Below, piece after piece: positions 1 through 7,955 of a stretch of 16,926 bases of DNA. Each line of letters begins with the position of its first letter. The first letter of the stretch is position 1. The notes beneath the pieces were generated by a model. It saw nothing but the letters and a program-made list of their open reading frames with translations, did not search any database and was not told where the DNA came from. The position numbers were made by a program, and so were the translations under genes. Origin of the DNA: Dehalococcoidia bacterium (GTDB taxonomy: Bacteria > Chloroflexota > Dehalococcoidia > UBA6926); the NCBI GenBank assembly GCA_012271225.1, contig JAAXGS010000058.1, positions 1-16,926 of the forward strand. The letters are read 5' to 3'.

Positions 1-70
1 CGCCGTTATCCATCAGCATCGCCTGTGTGTTGAACAGGCTGAATGGCGCCTGTATTCCGCTATCTGCCAT
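1..70 (-). CDS. Possible 5' end of a divergent gene, truncated by the window edge
   Basis: An open frame begins with ATG at 70-68 on the minus strand and stays open to the window edge (23 codons), starting MADSGIQAPFSLF. A GGAG lies 4 nt upstream of the ATG, which is a usable but slightly close ribosome binding site. Third codon positions are moderately GC-rich, as in the neighbouring genes. The product is not recognisable from so few residues. If real, it is divergent from the aminotransferase gene, with about 150 bp of shared upstream DNA. It could equally be non-coding DNA. Confidence 0.35.
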   Translation of the reverse strand, partial: MADSGIQAPFSLFNTQAMLMDNG

Positions 71-154
71 GGTTCTCCATCCCTTCGTGCGCTCGTCGCG
101 ATAGCAGTCTACCGTCCGTTCCGTCCAAGCGTTACCATATCCTGAAAGAGGACG

Positions 155-202
155 GCCGCCGCGCAGGGCGCGGACGGCGAAACACCGCGCTGGGCACAGC
201 GC
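155..202 (+). other. Two hairpins in the leader of the ArgD-type gene
   Basis: The first hairpin has a stem GCCGCCGCGC/GCGCGG-A-CGGC (155-178) with an AGG loop and one bulged A. The second has a 6-bp stem GCGCTG/CAGCGC with loop GGCA (187-202) and ends six bases before the GGAG ribosome binding site at 209-212. Neither is followed by a T-run, so they are not classical terminators. They may shape translation initiation, but GC-rich DNA makes such stems by chance. Confidence 0.35.
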
Positions 203-220
203 CCACATGGAGCAGATCAC

Positions 221-1417
221 ATGACAACGTCCCGGGACTGGCAGCAGATAGAATCCGAGTATTACATGCAGACGGTGCGCCGCGTGCCGGTGACGCTGGC
301 GCGGGGCAAGGACAGCACCGTTTGGGATGATCAGGGACGCGAATACCTGGATTTTGTGGGCGGATGGGCCACGGCCACCCTGGGCCACTCCCACCCGGCA
401 ATGGTGCAAGCCATCACGGAGCAGGCCGGCGCCCTCATTCAGACGTCAAATGCCTTCTACACCATTCCGCAGATTGAGCTTGCGCAGCTCCTGATCGACA
501 ATTCGTGCATGGACCGCGTCTTTTTCTGCAACAGCGGCGCGGAGGCGGTTGAGGGCGCGATAAAGGTCGCCCGGCGCTACGGCGCGCTGCACCGTGACGG
601 CGCGTATGAGATCATCACCGCCCTCGATTCATTCCATGGCCGGACGATGACCACCGTCGCCGCCACCGGGCAGCCGCACTATCAGGAGGCGCTGCGCCCC
701 CTGACGCCCGGTTTCCTCCACGTGCCGTTCAATGACATCGAGGCCATTCGGGATGCCACAACGGAGCGCACCGTCGCCGTCATGCTGGAGCCCGTGCAGG
801 GGGAGGGCGGCGTCAACGTTCCTGCTCCGGGCTATCTGGCAGCCGTCCGCGCATGGTGCGATGAACACAATCTTCTGCTGATCCTCGATGAGGTGCAGAC
901 GGGCGTTGGCCGTCTTGGCCACCTGTTCGGCTATCAGGCGTTCGGCGTGGAGCCGGACGTGATGGCTCTTGCCAAGGGCTTGGGCGGGGGCGTGCCCATC
1001 GGCGCGTTTCTGACCAGGGGCCGCGCGGACGCGCTGACCTACGGGGATCACGGGTCCACCTATGGCGGCAACGTCCTGACCACAGCCGCCGCGCTCGCCG
1101 TCATCCGCACCGTCCTGTCAGAGGATATCCCCGGCCGCGTCCGCGCCGCCGGTGAGCGGATGATCAACGCGCTGCGGGCCGTCGCGGACCGTCACGCCGC
1201 CATTGTGGATGTGCGCGGCATGGGGCTGCTGATTGCCGTACAGTTCACGGAGGAGATCGCCGCCGACCTCCTCGCCGCGTGTCTGGAGCGGGGGTTGCTG
1301 GTCAATCGCGTGCGCCCCAACGCCCTGCGGCTCATGCCGCCGCTGACACTCTCCAATGCCGATATGGATCGGGGAATCGCCATTCTGGAGGACGCCATCG
1401 CCGCCGTCGCAGGGTGA
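221..1417 (+). CDS. argD: Acetylornithine/class III aminotransferase (ArgD type)
   Basis: A PLP-dependent fold-type I aminotransferase of 398 residues, a normal length for ArgD. The family converts N-acetylglutamate semialdehyde to N-acetylornithine in arginine synthesis, in the cytosol. Visible landmarks are NSGAEAVEGAIK (about 104-115), the FHGRT segment (138-142), EPVQGEGG (190-197), LDEVQTGVGR with the pyridine-binding Asp (222-231), and the Schiff-base lysine in ALAKGLGGGVPIGA (Lys252). The start is supported by GGAG eight bases upstream of the ATG. Class III aminotransferases are hard to tell apart by eye, so ornithine or another omega-amino acid could be the substrate. No other arginine gene is in the window. 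A 117-bp gap separates it from purF. Confidence 0.85.
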   Translation: MTTSRDWQQIESEYYMQTVRRVPVTLARGKDSTVWDDQGREYLDFVGGWATATLGHSHPAMVQAITEQAGALIQTSNAFYTIPQIELAQLLIDNSCMDRVFFCNSGAEAVEGAIKVARRYGALHRDGAYEIITALDSFHGRTMTTVAATGQPHYQEALRPLTPGFLHVPFNDIEAIRDATTERTVAVMLEPVQGEGGVNVPAPGYLAAVRAWCDEHNLLLILDEVQTGVGRLGHLFGYQAFGVEPDVMALAKGLGGGVPIGAFLTRGRADALTYGDHGSTYGGNVLTTAAALAVIRTVLSEDIPGRVRAAGERMINALRAVADRHAAIVDVRGMGLLIAVQFTEEIAADLLAACLERGLLVNRVRPNALRLMPPLTLSNADMDRGIAILEDAIAAVAG

Positions 1418-1470
1418 CCGCCCACACACGCAGGCACGTTGTGATCATCTGCACTGTCCGCGGGGATTTT

Positions 1471-1479
1471 TGGTATTCT
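1471..1479 (+). promoter_or_regulatory. Candidate extended -10 promoter of the purF operon
   Basis: TGGTATTCT reads as an extended -10 (TG-n-TATTCT, 1474-1479) in the gap between argD and purF, about 56 bp before the purF start. No good -35 box sits 17 bp upstream, which is tolerated when the TG extension is present. The surrounding stretch is locally AT-richer than the genes on either side. Confidence 0.4.
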
Positions 1480-1534
1480 TATTGTGTTTCGCTGAATCGG
1501 TGCCCGGAGAGCGCGGCCTGATGCCCACCGGACG

Positions 1535-2956
1535 GTGAAAGTGAACGACGGAGAGTTGCACGATGCATGCGGCGTCGTCGGCATCTACCTGCCGGGCGGG
1601 GACGCTGCCAGGGCGGCGTTTTTCGGCATCTTCTCACTCCAACACCGCGGCCAGGAAAGCGCCGGCATCGCCACCGTCGATGACAACCAGGAACTCCATC
1701 TCTACCGCGGTCTGGGCCTTGTGAACCGCGTCTTTGATGAGCGCACGCTGAACCTCATCCCCGGCAGCTTCGCCATCGGCCACACCCGCTACTCAACCAC
1801 CGGCAGCTCCACGCTTGCCAACGCGCAGCCAATACCGGCGAACGGCCCGCTTGGCGAGGTGCTTGTCGCGCACAACGGCAACATCGTCAACGCCGAGTCA
1901 CTACGGCATGAGGCCCTTGAGCTTGGCGCGCACTTTGTGACCTCCACGGATTCAGAGGTCATCGCGCAGCTCATCGCCGTCCTGCCCGGCGCAACGTGGG
2001 AGGAGAAGATCCTGTCCGCCATGCGCAGCCTTGAGGGCGCCTACAGCCTGACCATCCTGACCAGGGACGCCGTCTACGCCGTCCGCGACCCGCACGGTTT
2101 CCGACCGCTGAGCCTTGGCCGCGTGGGCGAGTCCGGATGGATGGCGGCATCAGAGACGTGCGCGTTGGAGAACGTCGGCGCGGAATTCGTCCGTGAGATT
2201 GAGCCGGGCGAGGTTGTTCGCATTGACGCCGGCGGCGTCTCCTCCGCCGCCGGACGCCGGGAGGCGCGCGCGCTCTGTATCTTTGAGCACATCTACTTCT
2301 CACGCCCGGACTCCGTTCTGGAGGGGCGGCGGGTCTATCTGAGCCGCGAGGCGATGGGCAAGGAGTTGGCGCGGCTGCACCCCGTTGAGGCGGACATCGT
2401 CAGCGCCGTGCCGGACTCCGCCACCGCCGCCGGCATCGGCTACGCGCACGGCTCCGGCATCCCCTTCTATGAGACGATGGTCAAGAACCGCTACGTTGGA
2501 CGGACCTTTATTCAGCCGGATCAGCGTCTGCGCGACGAGGGCGTCCGCCTTAAGCTGACGCCGCTGCGTGAGGTCATTGAGGGCAAGCGGCTTGTTATCG
2601 TGGACGACAGCATCGTCCGCGGCACGACGACGCGCCGCCTTGTGGACCTGCTCCGCAACGCGGGCGCGAAGGAGATCCACCTCCGGGTGTGCGCGCCGCC
2701 CATTCGATATCCCTGTCACTACGGCATCGATATGCCGAACCGCGCGGAACTGCTGGCGTCTGAGCGGAGCGTGGAGGACATCCGCACTGAGCTTGACGTG
2801 GAGAGTCTGGGATTCCTCGATGTGCCCGGCCTGTACCGGTCAGTCGCGCAGGAGGGTCCGGGATTCTGCGTCGCATGCTTCACGGGCGAATACACCGTGC
2901 CCGTTCAGGCCCAGCTCGATAAATTCTCGTTGGAGCGCTTGTCCCTGCGTGCCTGA
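1535..2956 (+). CDS. purF: Amidophosphoribosyltransferase PurF (type B, Fe-S)
   Basis: Catalyses the first committed step of purine synthesis, PRPP plus glutamine to 5-phosphoribosylamine. The N-terminal Ntn glutaminase domain begins at Cys12 (CGVVGIYLP), so an 11-residue propeptide must be cleaved, the same length as in the Bacillus subtilis enzyme. Other landmarks are SLQHRGQESAG (34-44), GHTRYSTTG (82-90), HNGNIVN (113-119), and the PRPP loop VIVDDSIVRGTT (354-365). Four cysteines at 248, 394, 445 and 448 (a final CxxC) match the 4Fe-4S ligands of type-B enzymes. The start is a GTG with a poor ribosome binding site; GTG at 1541 is an alternative giving a shorter propeptide. It is the first gene of purF-purM-purH. 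473 residues, normal length. Confidence 0.97.
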   Translation: MKVNDGELHDACGVVGIYLPGGDAARAAFFGIFSLQHRGQESAGIATVDDNQELHLYRGLGLVNRVFDERTLNLIPGSFAIGHTRYSTTGSSTLANAQPIPANGPLGEVLVAHNGNIVNAESLRHEALELGAHFVTSTDSEVIAQLIAVLPGATWEEKILSAMRSLEGAYSLTILTRDAVYAVRDPHGFRPLSLGRVGESGWMAASETCALENVGAEFVREIEPGEVVRIDAGGVSSAAGRREARALCIFEHIYFSRPDSVLEGRRVYLSREAMGKELARLHPVEADIVSAVPDSATAAGIGYAHGSGIPFYETMVKNRYVGRTFIQPDQRLRDEGVRLKLTPLREVIEGKRLVIVDDSIVRGTTTRRLVDLLRNAGAKEIHLRVCAPPIRYPCHYGIDMPNRAELLASERSVEDIRTELDVESLGFLDVPGLYRSVAQEGPGFCVACFTGEYTVPVQAQLDKFSLERLSLRA

Positions 2957-3989
2957 GAATCAATCACGCTATGCAGCCGCCGGAGTGAACATCGGCGCGG
3001 GCCGGGAGGCCATTCGCCTGATGAGTCCGCATGTCCGGACCACGTACAACAGCCGCGTGGTGGGAGACATCGGCGGCTTTGGCGGGCTGTTCAAGCTCGA
3101 TGCGTACCGTCAGCCGATCCTCGTCGCGAGCACGGACGGAGTCGGCACCAAGATCAACCTCGCCATGGATATGCGCTCCTGCGCCAGCATCGGCGCGGAC
3201 CTGGTGAACCACTGCATCAACGATGTCTGGGTGCAGGGGGCGGACCCGCTGTTCTTCATGGATTATCTCGCGGCGGACCGGCTGAACCCCGCTGACGCGG
3301 CGGAGATTGTGCGCGGCATGGCGGAGGCGTGCGCGGCCGTCGGCTGCGCCCTGATCGGCGGCGAAACCGCGGAGATGCCCGGCACGTACCGGGAGGGCCG
3401 GTACGATGCCGCCGGATTCATGGTGGGCGCGGTGGAAAGCTGGGACCTGATTGACGGATCCGGCATCCGCGCGGGAGACGTGCTGGTCGGTCTGCCGTCA
3501 AGCGGCCTCCACACGAATGGCTATTCCCTGGCGCGGCGCGTCTTTGATCTTGACGCGCATCCGGAGAACCTCCTGAACCGGCCGCCGGAGCTTGGCGGCG
3601 CCACGCTGGGAGACGCGCTGCTGGCGGTGCATCGTCCGTACTACCATGCGCTCAAGCCGGTGCGCAGACGCATTCGCGGACTTGTCCATATAACGGGCGG
3701 TGGATATCTGGAGAACGTCCCGCGCGCTCTGCCCAACCATCTGCAGGCGATCATCGAATGCGGGGCGTGGGATGTTCCGCCGCTCTTCCGCCTGATTCAG
3801 GAACAGGGCGAAATCCCTGCCGATGAGATGTACGGCGTGTTCAACATGGGGATGGGGATGATCGCCATCACGCGGCCCCAGGACGCCGCCATCGTCATGT
3901 CAGCCATGGAGGGCAGCGTGCAGATCGGCCGGATAGAGGATCGTCCTTCGGGCGGCGATGCCGCCGTTCTGAGCATGGAGCCGCAATGA
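2949..3989 (+). CDS. purM: Phosphoribosylformylglycinamidine cyclo-ligase PurM (AIR synthetase)
   Basis: Closes the imidazole ring: FGAM plus ATP to AIR. The frame is open far upstream inside purF, but homology to PurM begins at SRYAAAGVNI, so the start is taken as GTG at 2949, overlapping the purF stop by 8 nt. GGAG lies 13 nt upstream, rather far, so translation is probably coupled to purF. The result is 346 residues, the usual PurM length. Landmarks are STDGVGTK (61-68), GADLVNHCINDVWVQGAD (82-99), GGETAEMPG (137-145), and the C-terminal FNMGMGM (about 298-304), all typical of the PurM/PurL ATP-binding superfamily. It sits directly between purF and purH. Confidence 0.97.
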   Translation: MPENQSRYAAAGVNIGAGREAIRLMSPHVRTTYNSRVVGDIGGFGGLFKLDAYRQPILVASTDGVGTKINLAMDMRSCASIGADLVNHCINDVWVQGADPLFFMDYLAADRLNPADAAEIVRGMAEACAAVGCALIGGETAEMPGTYREGRYDAAGFMVGAVESWDLIDGSGIRAGDVLVGLPSSGLHTNGYSLARRVFDLDAHPENLLNRPPELGGATLGDALLAVHRPYYHALKPVRRRIRGLVHITGGGYLENVPRALPNHLQAIIECGAWDVPPLFRLIQEQGEIPADEMYGVFNMGMGMIAITRPQDAAIVMSAMEGSVQIGRIEDRPSGGDAAVLSMEPQ

Positions 3990-5545
3990 CGTTTCGGGCG
4001 ATCATCAGCCCGTCAGACAAGGCGGGCAGCGCCGAACTTGCGCGCGGGCTGACGGACCTTGGCTGGGAGGTCTACGCGACGGGCGGGACGCATCGCGCAC
4101 TGACGGAGGCGGGCGTCGCCGCGCAGCAGATCGAGGCGCTGACCGGCTTTCCGGAGATCCTGGACGGACGGGTCAAGACCCTGCACCCGCGCGTGCACGG
4201 CGGCATTCTGGCGCGGCGGGAAGAGCCGGATCATGCGGCCCAACTGGCGGAGCACAAGATCAGCACCATCGACCTTGTTGCCGTGAACCTCTACCCGTTC
4301 GCGGAGACTGTGTCCCGCCCTGATGTCCCACTGATGGACGCCCTGGAGCAGATCGACATCGGGGGGCCAACGCTCGTCCGCGCCGCCGCCAAGAACTTTC
4401 CGGCGGTCATCGTCCTGATCGATCCATCGGACTACGCGCCCGTGCTGGACATGCTGCGCGGCGGCATCGTCTCGCTCGCGGAGCGGCGGCGGCTGGCAAA
4501 AAAGGCCTTTGAGCACGTCTCGACGTATGACACGGTCATCGCCAACTACCTCTCGCGTGACATGGGGGTGGCGGGCATGGGCGACGAATCCGCGGACATT
4601 CCGGCGCAGCGGGTCCTTGCGCTGCAATCCGCGCAGGGCCTCCGCTACGGGGAGAATCCGCATCAGGCGGGAGCGCTCTACCGGGTGATTGACCCCGGCC
4701 GGCCGGCGGAGGGCGTACTCGCGGCCCGGCAGCTGCATGGGCGCGAGCTGTCCTTCAACAACATTCTCGATGCGGACGCCGCATGGAACGTCGTCTGTGA
4801 CTTCCCGGACAGCCCAACGGTCGCCGTGATCAAGCACGGCAACCCCTGCGGGCTGGCAGCAGCGGCAGACCTGCCAACAGCGTTCAGGCGCGCGCTGGCG
4901 GGCGATCCGGTATCCGCGTTCGGCGGCATCATCGCCGCAAACCGCGCGCTGGACCGCGAGACGGCCGAGGCCATCAATGAGGCCTTCTATGAGATCGTCC
5001 TCGCGCCATCCTTTGACGATGACGCGCTCTCCGTTCTCACGCAGAAACGGAACCTGCGCCTTCTGGAGATGGGCGAGGCCTCCGCGCCGGGGCCCGCGCC
5101 GGATATCCGATCGGTTCGGGGCGGCATTCTCGCGCAGGCGGCGGACCGGGGCGAGGACGGGGAGTGGCGCGCGGTGACGGATCGCGCGCCAACGGAGGCG
5201 GAGCATGCCGATCTGCGCTTCGCCTGGAGGGCGGCGCGCCACGTGAAATCCAATGCCATCGTCATCGTCAAGGACGGCGCGCTGCGCGGCATGGGCACCG
5301 GACAACCGAATCGACTGGTCAGCGTGGAGCTGGCTCTGCGCCTGGCCGCTGACGAGGCTCGTGGGGCAGTGCTAGCCTCAGACGCGTTCTTCCCGTTCGC
5401 CGACGGTTTGGAGATGGCGCTTGAGGGCGGGGTGACGGCGGCGGTTCAGCCGGGCGGCTCCGTACGGGACGATGAGGTTATCGCCGCGGCCAATCGCGCC
5501 GGCGCCGCCATGCTCTTCACTGGAATCCGCCACTTTCGACACTGA
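3986..5545 (+). CDS. purH: Bifunctional PurH: AICAR transformylase / IMP cyclohydrolase
   Basis: Catalyses the last two steps to IMP: formylation of AICAR by 10-formyl-THF, then ring closure. The N-terminal MGS-like IMP cyclohydrolase domain shows ATGGTHRAL (31-39), GFPEILDGRVKTLHPRVHGG (54-73) and NLYPF (101-105). The C-terminal transformylase domain shows LRYGENPHQ (219-227), KHGNPCG with the catalytic Lys-His pair (283-289), AFGGIIAAN (311-319), and SDAFFPFADG (465-474). 519 residues is a full-length enzyme. Its ATG overlaps the purM stop in an ATGA (3986-3989), indicating translational coupling. A glycosyltransferase follows 8 nt after the stop. Confidence 0.98.
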   Translation: MTFRAIISPSDKAGSAELARGLTDLGWEVYATGGTHRALTEAGVAAQQIEALTGFPEILDGRVKTLHPRVHGGILARREEPDHAAQLAEHKISTIDLVAVNLYPFAETVSRPDVPLMDALEQIDIGGPTLVRAAAKNFPAVIVLIDPSDYAPVLDMLRGGIVSLAERRRLAKKAFEHVSTYDTVIANYLSRDMGVAGMGDESADIPAQRVLALQSAQGLRYGENPHQAGALYRVIDPGRPAEGVLAARQLHGRELSFNNILDADAAWNVVCDFPDSPTVAVIKHGNPCGLAAAADLPTAFRRALAGDPVSAFGGIIAANRALDRETAEAINEAFYEIVLAPSFDDDALSVLTQKRNLRLLEMGEASAPGPAPDIRSVRGGILAQAADRGEDGEWRAVTDRAPTEAEHADLRFAWRAARHVKSNAIVIVKDGALRGMGTGQPNRLVSVELALRLAADEARGAVLASDAFFPFADGLEMALEGGVTAAVQPGGSVRDDEVIAAANRAGAAMLFTGIRHFRH

Positions 5546-5553
5546 ACGCCGCC

Positions 5554-6309
5554 ATGAACGCGCGCCCCGCAGACGCCGTCGATCCACGCCCCTCAGCGGA
5601 CATCGTCATCCCCGTGTACAACGAGGAGCGCTCCCTGCCTCTCTGCCTTGAGCGTCTGCTGCCCTTCTGCCGGGAGACGCTCACCGCGAGCTATCGCTGG
5701 CGCGTCGTCATCGCGGACAACGGCTCAATCGACCGCACGTATCAGGCGGCCACGGAGCTGTGGCTGCGGCATCCGGGAGAGGTCGGCGTTCTTCATCTGG
5801 GTCAGAAGGGACGCGGGCGGGCGCTCAAACGCGCATGGGCGGAGAGCGACGCGGATATCCGCGCCTATATGGACGTTGATCTCTCAACGGACATCAGCCA
5901 CATTCCTGATCTGCTTGGAGCCATCGCCGGTGGCCATGATGTGGCGACGGGCTCCCGCCTCAGGCGGGGCGCGCGCACAACCCGCTCCGTCAAGCGGGAG
6001 TTCGTGTCACGCGCCTACAACCTGCTGATCAAGGCGGTGTTTCTGAGCCGGTTTTCAGACGCGCAATGCGGTTTCAAGGCGATAAGCCGCCGGACGGCGG
6101 AGAGCCTGCTGCCGCTGGTGAGGGACAACGCATGGTTCTTTGACACGGAACTGCTGCTGATTGCGGAGCGGAACGGCTACCGAATCGCCGATTTCGCCGT
6201 GACGTGGGAGGAGGACGCGGACACCCGAGTCAGAATCATCTCCACCGCGTGGGAGGATATAAAGGGTCTCACCCGCTTAAGGTTCAAGGGCAGGCCGAGG
6301 GTGGGGTGA
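5554..6309 (+). CDS. Family 2 glycosyltransferase, DPM1/polyprenyl-phosphate type
   Basis: A 251-residue GT-A fold enzyme that would transfer a sugar from a nucleotide donor, by family analogy to a polyprenyl phosphate at the inner membrane face. Landmarks are IVIPVYNEERSLP (17-29), the donor-binding Asp in IADNGSID (53-60), the DxD-type metal site MDVDLSTD (106-113), ATGSRLRRGA (131-140), and the acceptor-side QCGFKAISR (171-179) and WFFDTELLL (194-202). No membrane segment follows the catalytic domain, so it would be soluble or peripheral. It lies 8 nt behind purH with no evident Shine-Dalgarno site, so it is probably the last gene of the purine operon by read-through. Its role beside purine genes is not explained. 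Its stop is 5 nt from the stop of the convergent tcmP. Confidence 0.9.
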   Translation: MNARPADAVDPRPSADIVIPVYNEERSLPLCLERLLPFCRETLTASYRWRVVIADNGSIDRTYQAATELWLRHPGEVGVLHLGQKGRGRALKRAWAESDADIRAYMDVDLSTDISHIPDLLGAIAGGHDVATGSRLRRGARTTRSVKREFVSRAYNLLIKAVFLSRFSDAQCGFKAISRRTAESLLPLVRDNAWFFDTELLLIAERNGYRIADFAVTWEEDADTRVRIISTAWEDIKGLTRLRFKGRPRVG

Positions 6310-6314
6310 GGAGT

Positions 6315-7172
6315 CTACCATTTCTTGAGAATGTAATCTGAGATCCGAATAGCTAGGGCTTTCGCACGTGGATTGCGGGAAGCTACCGCAAAAATAAGCT
6401 CAAATTGCGGCGAATTTCGAGTGTTCCTCAAGATGCGCCTTGTTGGTGCTAAATCGGCAAAGATCGTCGCCAATCTGTCTCGATAGAGTTGTGCGATTCG
6501 ATCTTGTGGTGCCCTTACGACAAGCTCTTTGCCTCCAAACAGCGACTGTTGCTCGGCACGCTGATACATCTGCGGTTCCCAATACTCTCGCCCACCAAAA
6601 ACACGATCGAGTTCGAGCGCAAGACTCTCATTGGGACGCTCGTCCCGATCCATCATTCTGGTAAGTGCCATCAACGGGAAGAGTATCCAACAATCGATTT
6701 TTTCGGTCTTGGCGATCAATTCCACCGTCGGCCAATCGACTTCGGTCTTGTAGGGATCAAGGAACATTACTGCTCTCTCATTGGAGCGCATTGCTTCGCA
6801 GAGAACTGGCAGTTGCAGGTTTGCATCTCCCTCAATAACTTCTATTTTCCGGCTTGGATTCTGTAGCCTTATTGTGTTTAGCGAAGCAGCGAATTCCGGG
6901 TTCTTCTCGATGTAGACAAGACGGTCAAATGGTTTATCGTCAACTTGCAATGCTATTTGGGCAGATCCTCGGCGCAATTCGTCAAAATCTAAATATGAAT
7001 TGTCCGGTTCGGTTGTGCCGGTCTGATACGATCCTGACCCTGCAAATGCATCTATGTACGTGAGTCTGAACGGCTGATTCTTGAGCGCAGTAGTGTACTC
7101 GTCAAGATACTGGCTCAAAATGTCCAGCTTTTCTTGTGTCCATGGGCCGCCGAAACTGGGATGTTGGGTCAT
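6315..7172 (-). CDS. tcmP: Three-Cys-motif partner protein TcmP (methyltransferase-like)
   Basis: A 285-residue protein matching the TcmP family, named for its association with the three-cysteine Gp37/Gp68-type protein, which is indeed the next gene upstream. Landmarks are GPWTQEKLDILSQYL near the N-terminus (9-23), YIDAFAGSGSY (39-49, like methyltransferase motif I), IEGD (113-116), and FLDPYKTEVDW (137-147) followed by IDCWILFP (159-166). The FxGxG and DPY motifs suggest a Rossmann-fold SAM-dependent methyltransferase, but the substrate is unknown. It starts 3 nt after the stop of its partner with no clear Shine-Dalgarno site, implying coupled translation. Base composition is low: individual 60-nt stretches run about 40-58% GC against about 65% in the pur genes, a sign of transfer. 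It ends tail to tail with the glycosyltransferase, leaving 5 nt and no room for a terminator. Confidence 0.87.
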   Translation of the reverse strand: MTQHPSFGGPWTQEKLDILSQYLDEYTTALKNQPFRLTYIDAFAGSGSYQTGTTEPDNSYLDFDELRRGSAQIALQVDDKPFDRLVYIEKNPEFAASLNTIRLQNPSRKIEVIEGDANLQLPVLCEAMRSNERAVMFLDPYKTEVDWPTVELIAKTEKIDCWILFPLMALTRMMDRDERPNESLALELDRVFGGREYWEPQMYQRAEQQSLFGGKELVVRAPQDRIAQLYRDRLATIFADLAPTRRILRNTRNSPQFELIFAVASRNPRAKALAIRISDYILKKW

Positions 7173-7175
7173 GGT

Positions 7176-7919
7176 CTAAACTGCTACCGGCATCTCCTGC
7201 CAGACCTTACCATCCAAGATCGCTTTGCTCCCGCTGCGCTTCCCATGGCGGCCGCCCCACTGCTTGAAGAAGAAGCTCACCTTTGCATGCGTGGTCTGCT
7301 CTTTTAGAGAATCTGCCCACTCCTCTTCCATCGGGCGGGCACGAGGGCCACTCTCCCCGCCGACGATGACCCAATGGAGGGTTCTGTCCAACAGCCAAGG
7401 TGTCAAATCCAGCTCGCCAAGCAGTGGCTCTGCGGACACAAAACGGATCGCGGCGGGGATTCGACCCAATACCGTTAGGCGCGGGGCATACTTCTGGCTC
7501 TCGACCGATGTGCCTATCCACACGTTCGAAGGCCACTCACCGAATTCATGTTTGCCATATTTCTCCCACCATCCCGCCGCCAGTCCCGGCCGCTTGGTCA
7601 GCACCTGGAAAATGTGCTGGTCCCCACGGCGCATGACGTCAAACACCCGTGAAATGAACTCAAACGTCACCGTGGGGTGGAACAGGTCGGACATGCTGTT
7701 CACGAAGACGCGACGAGGAGTTTTCCAGGTCAATGGCACGTTCAGCCGCTCAGGCAGCATCCTGACCGTGTCCGGCGATTCCTCGTAGCCTGGCACGCCC
7801 ATCGCGCGCAGCCGCGGATAAAGGGCAAACATGTAGCAGTTGTCACATCCTGGTGAGACGCGAGTGCACCCGGTAACCGGGTTCCACGTTTCATCCGTCC
7901 ACTCAATCGATGACCCCAT
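7176..7919 (-). CDS. Phage Gp37/Gp68-family (DUF5131) protein with three-Cys motif
   Basis: A 247-residue member of the phage Gp37/Gp68 family. The N-terminal IEWTDETWNPVTGCTRVSPG leads into a cysteine cluster, Cys18, Cys25 and Cys28 (C-x6-C-x2-C followed by Y). This resembles a widened radical-SAM CxxxCxxC motif, and the family is thought to adopt a radical-SAM-like TIM barrel; a 4Fe-4S cluster is inference. Other family landmarks are VNSMSDLFHP (73-82), QVLTKRP (105-111), WIGTSVE (134-140), RFVSAEPLLG (159-168), WVIVGGESGP (183-192), and FFFKQWGG (216-223). The ATG has GGAGG at 7930-7926 with a 6-nt spacing, the best ribosome binding site in the window. The function is not established. The constant partner is TcmP, immediately downstream. 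GC here is close to that of the host, unlike tcmP. Confidence 0.87.
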   Translation of the reverse strand: MGSSIEWTDETWNPVTGCTRVSPGCDNCYMFALYPRLRAMGVPGYEESPDTVRMLPERLNVPLTWKTPRRVFVNSMSDLFHPTVTFEFISRVFDVMRRGDQHIFQVLTKRPGLAAGWWEKYGKHEFGEWPSNVWIGTSVESQKYAPRLTVLGRIPAAIRFVSAEPLLGELDLTPWLLDRTLHWVIVGGESGPRARPMEEEWADSLKEQTTHAKVSFFFKQWGGRHGKRSGSKAILDGKVWQEMPVAV

Positions 7920-7955
7920 AGTGCGCCTCCGGAGCTCTGAGCCTGTTTTCTCGGA

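Noticed and set aside
2568..2948. Upstream extension of the purM reading frame, deep into purF
   Set aside because: The frame is open only because of the high GC. The residues before 2949 do not resemble PurM, and purF occupies this DNA in another frame with full family motifs. The GTG at 2949 gives a normal-length PurM.
4013..5305. Long open frame of 430 codons on the minus strand, antisense to purH
   Set aside because: It is a GC-rich shadow of a fully conserved purH and its translation shows no recognisable domain or hydrophobic pattern.
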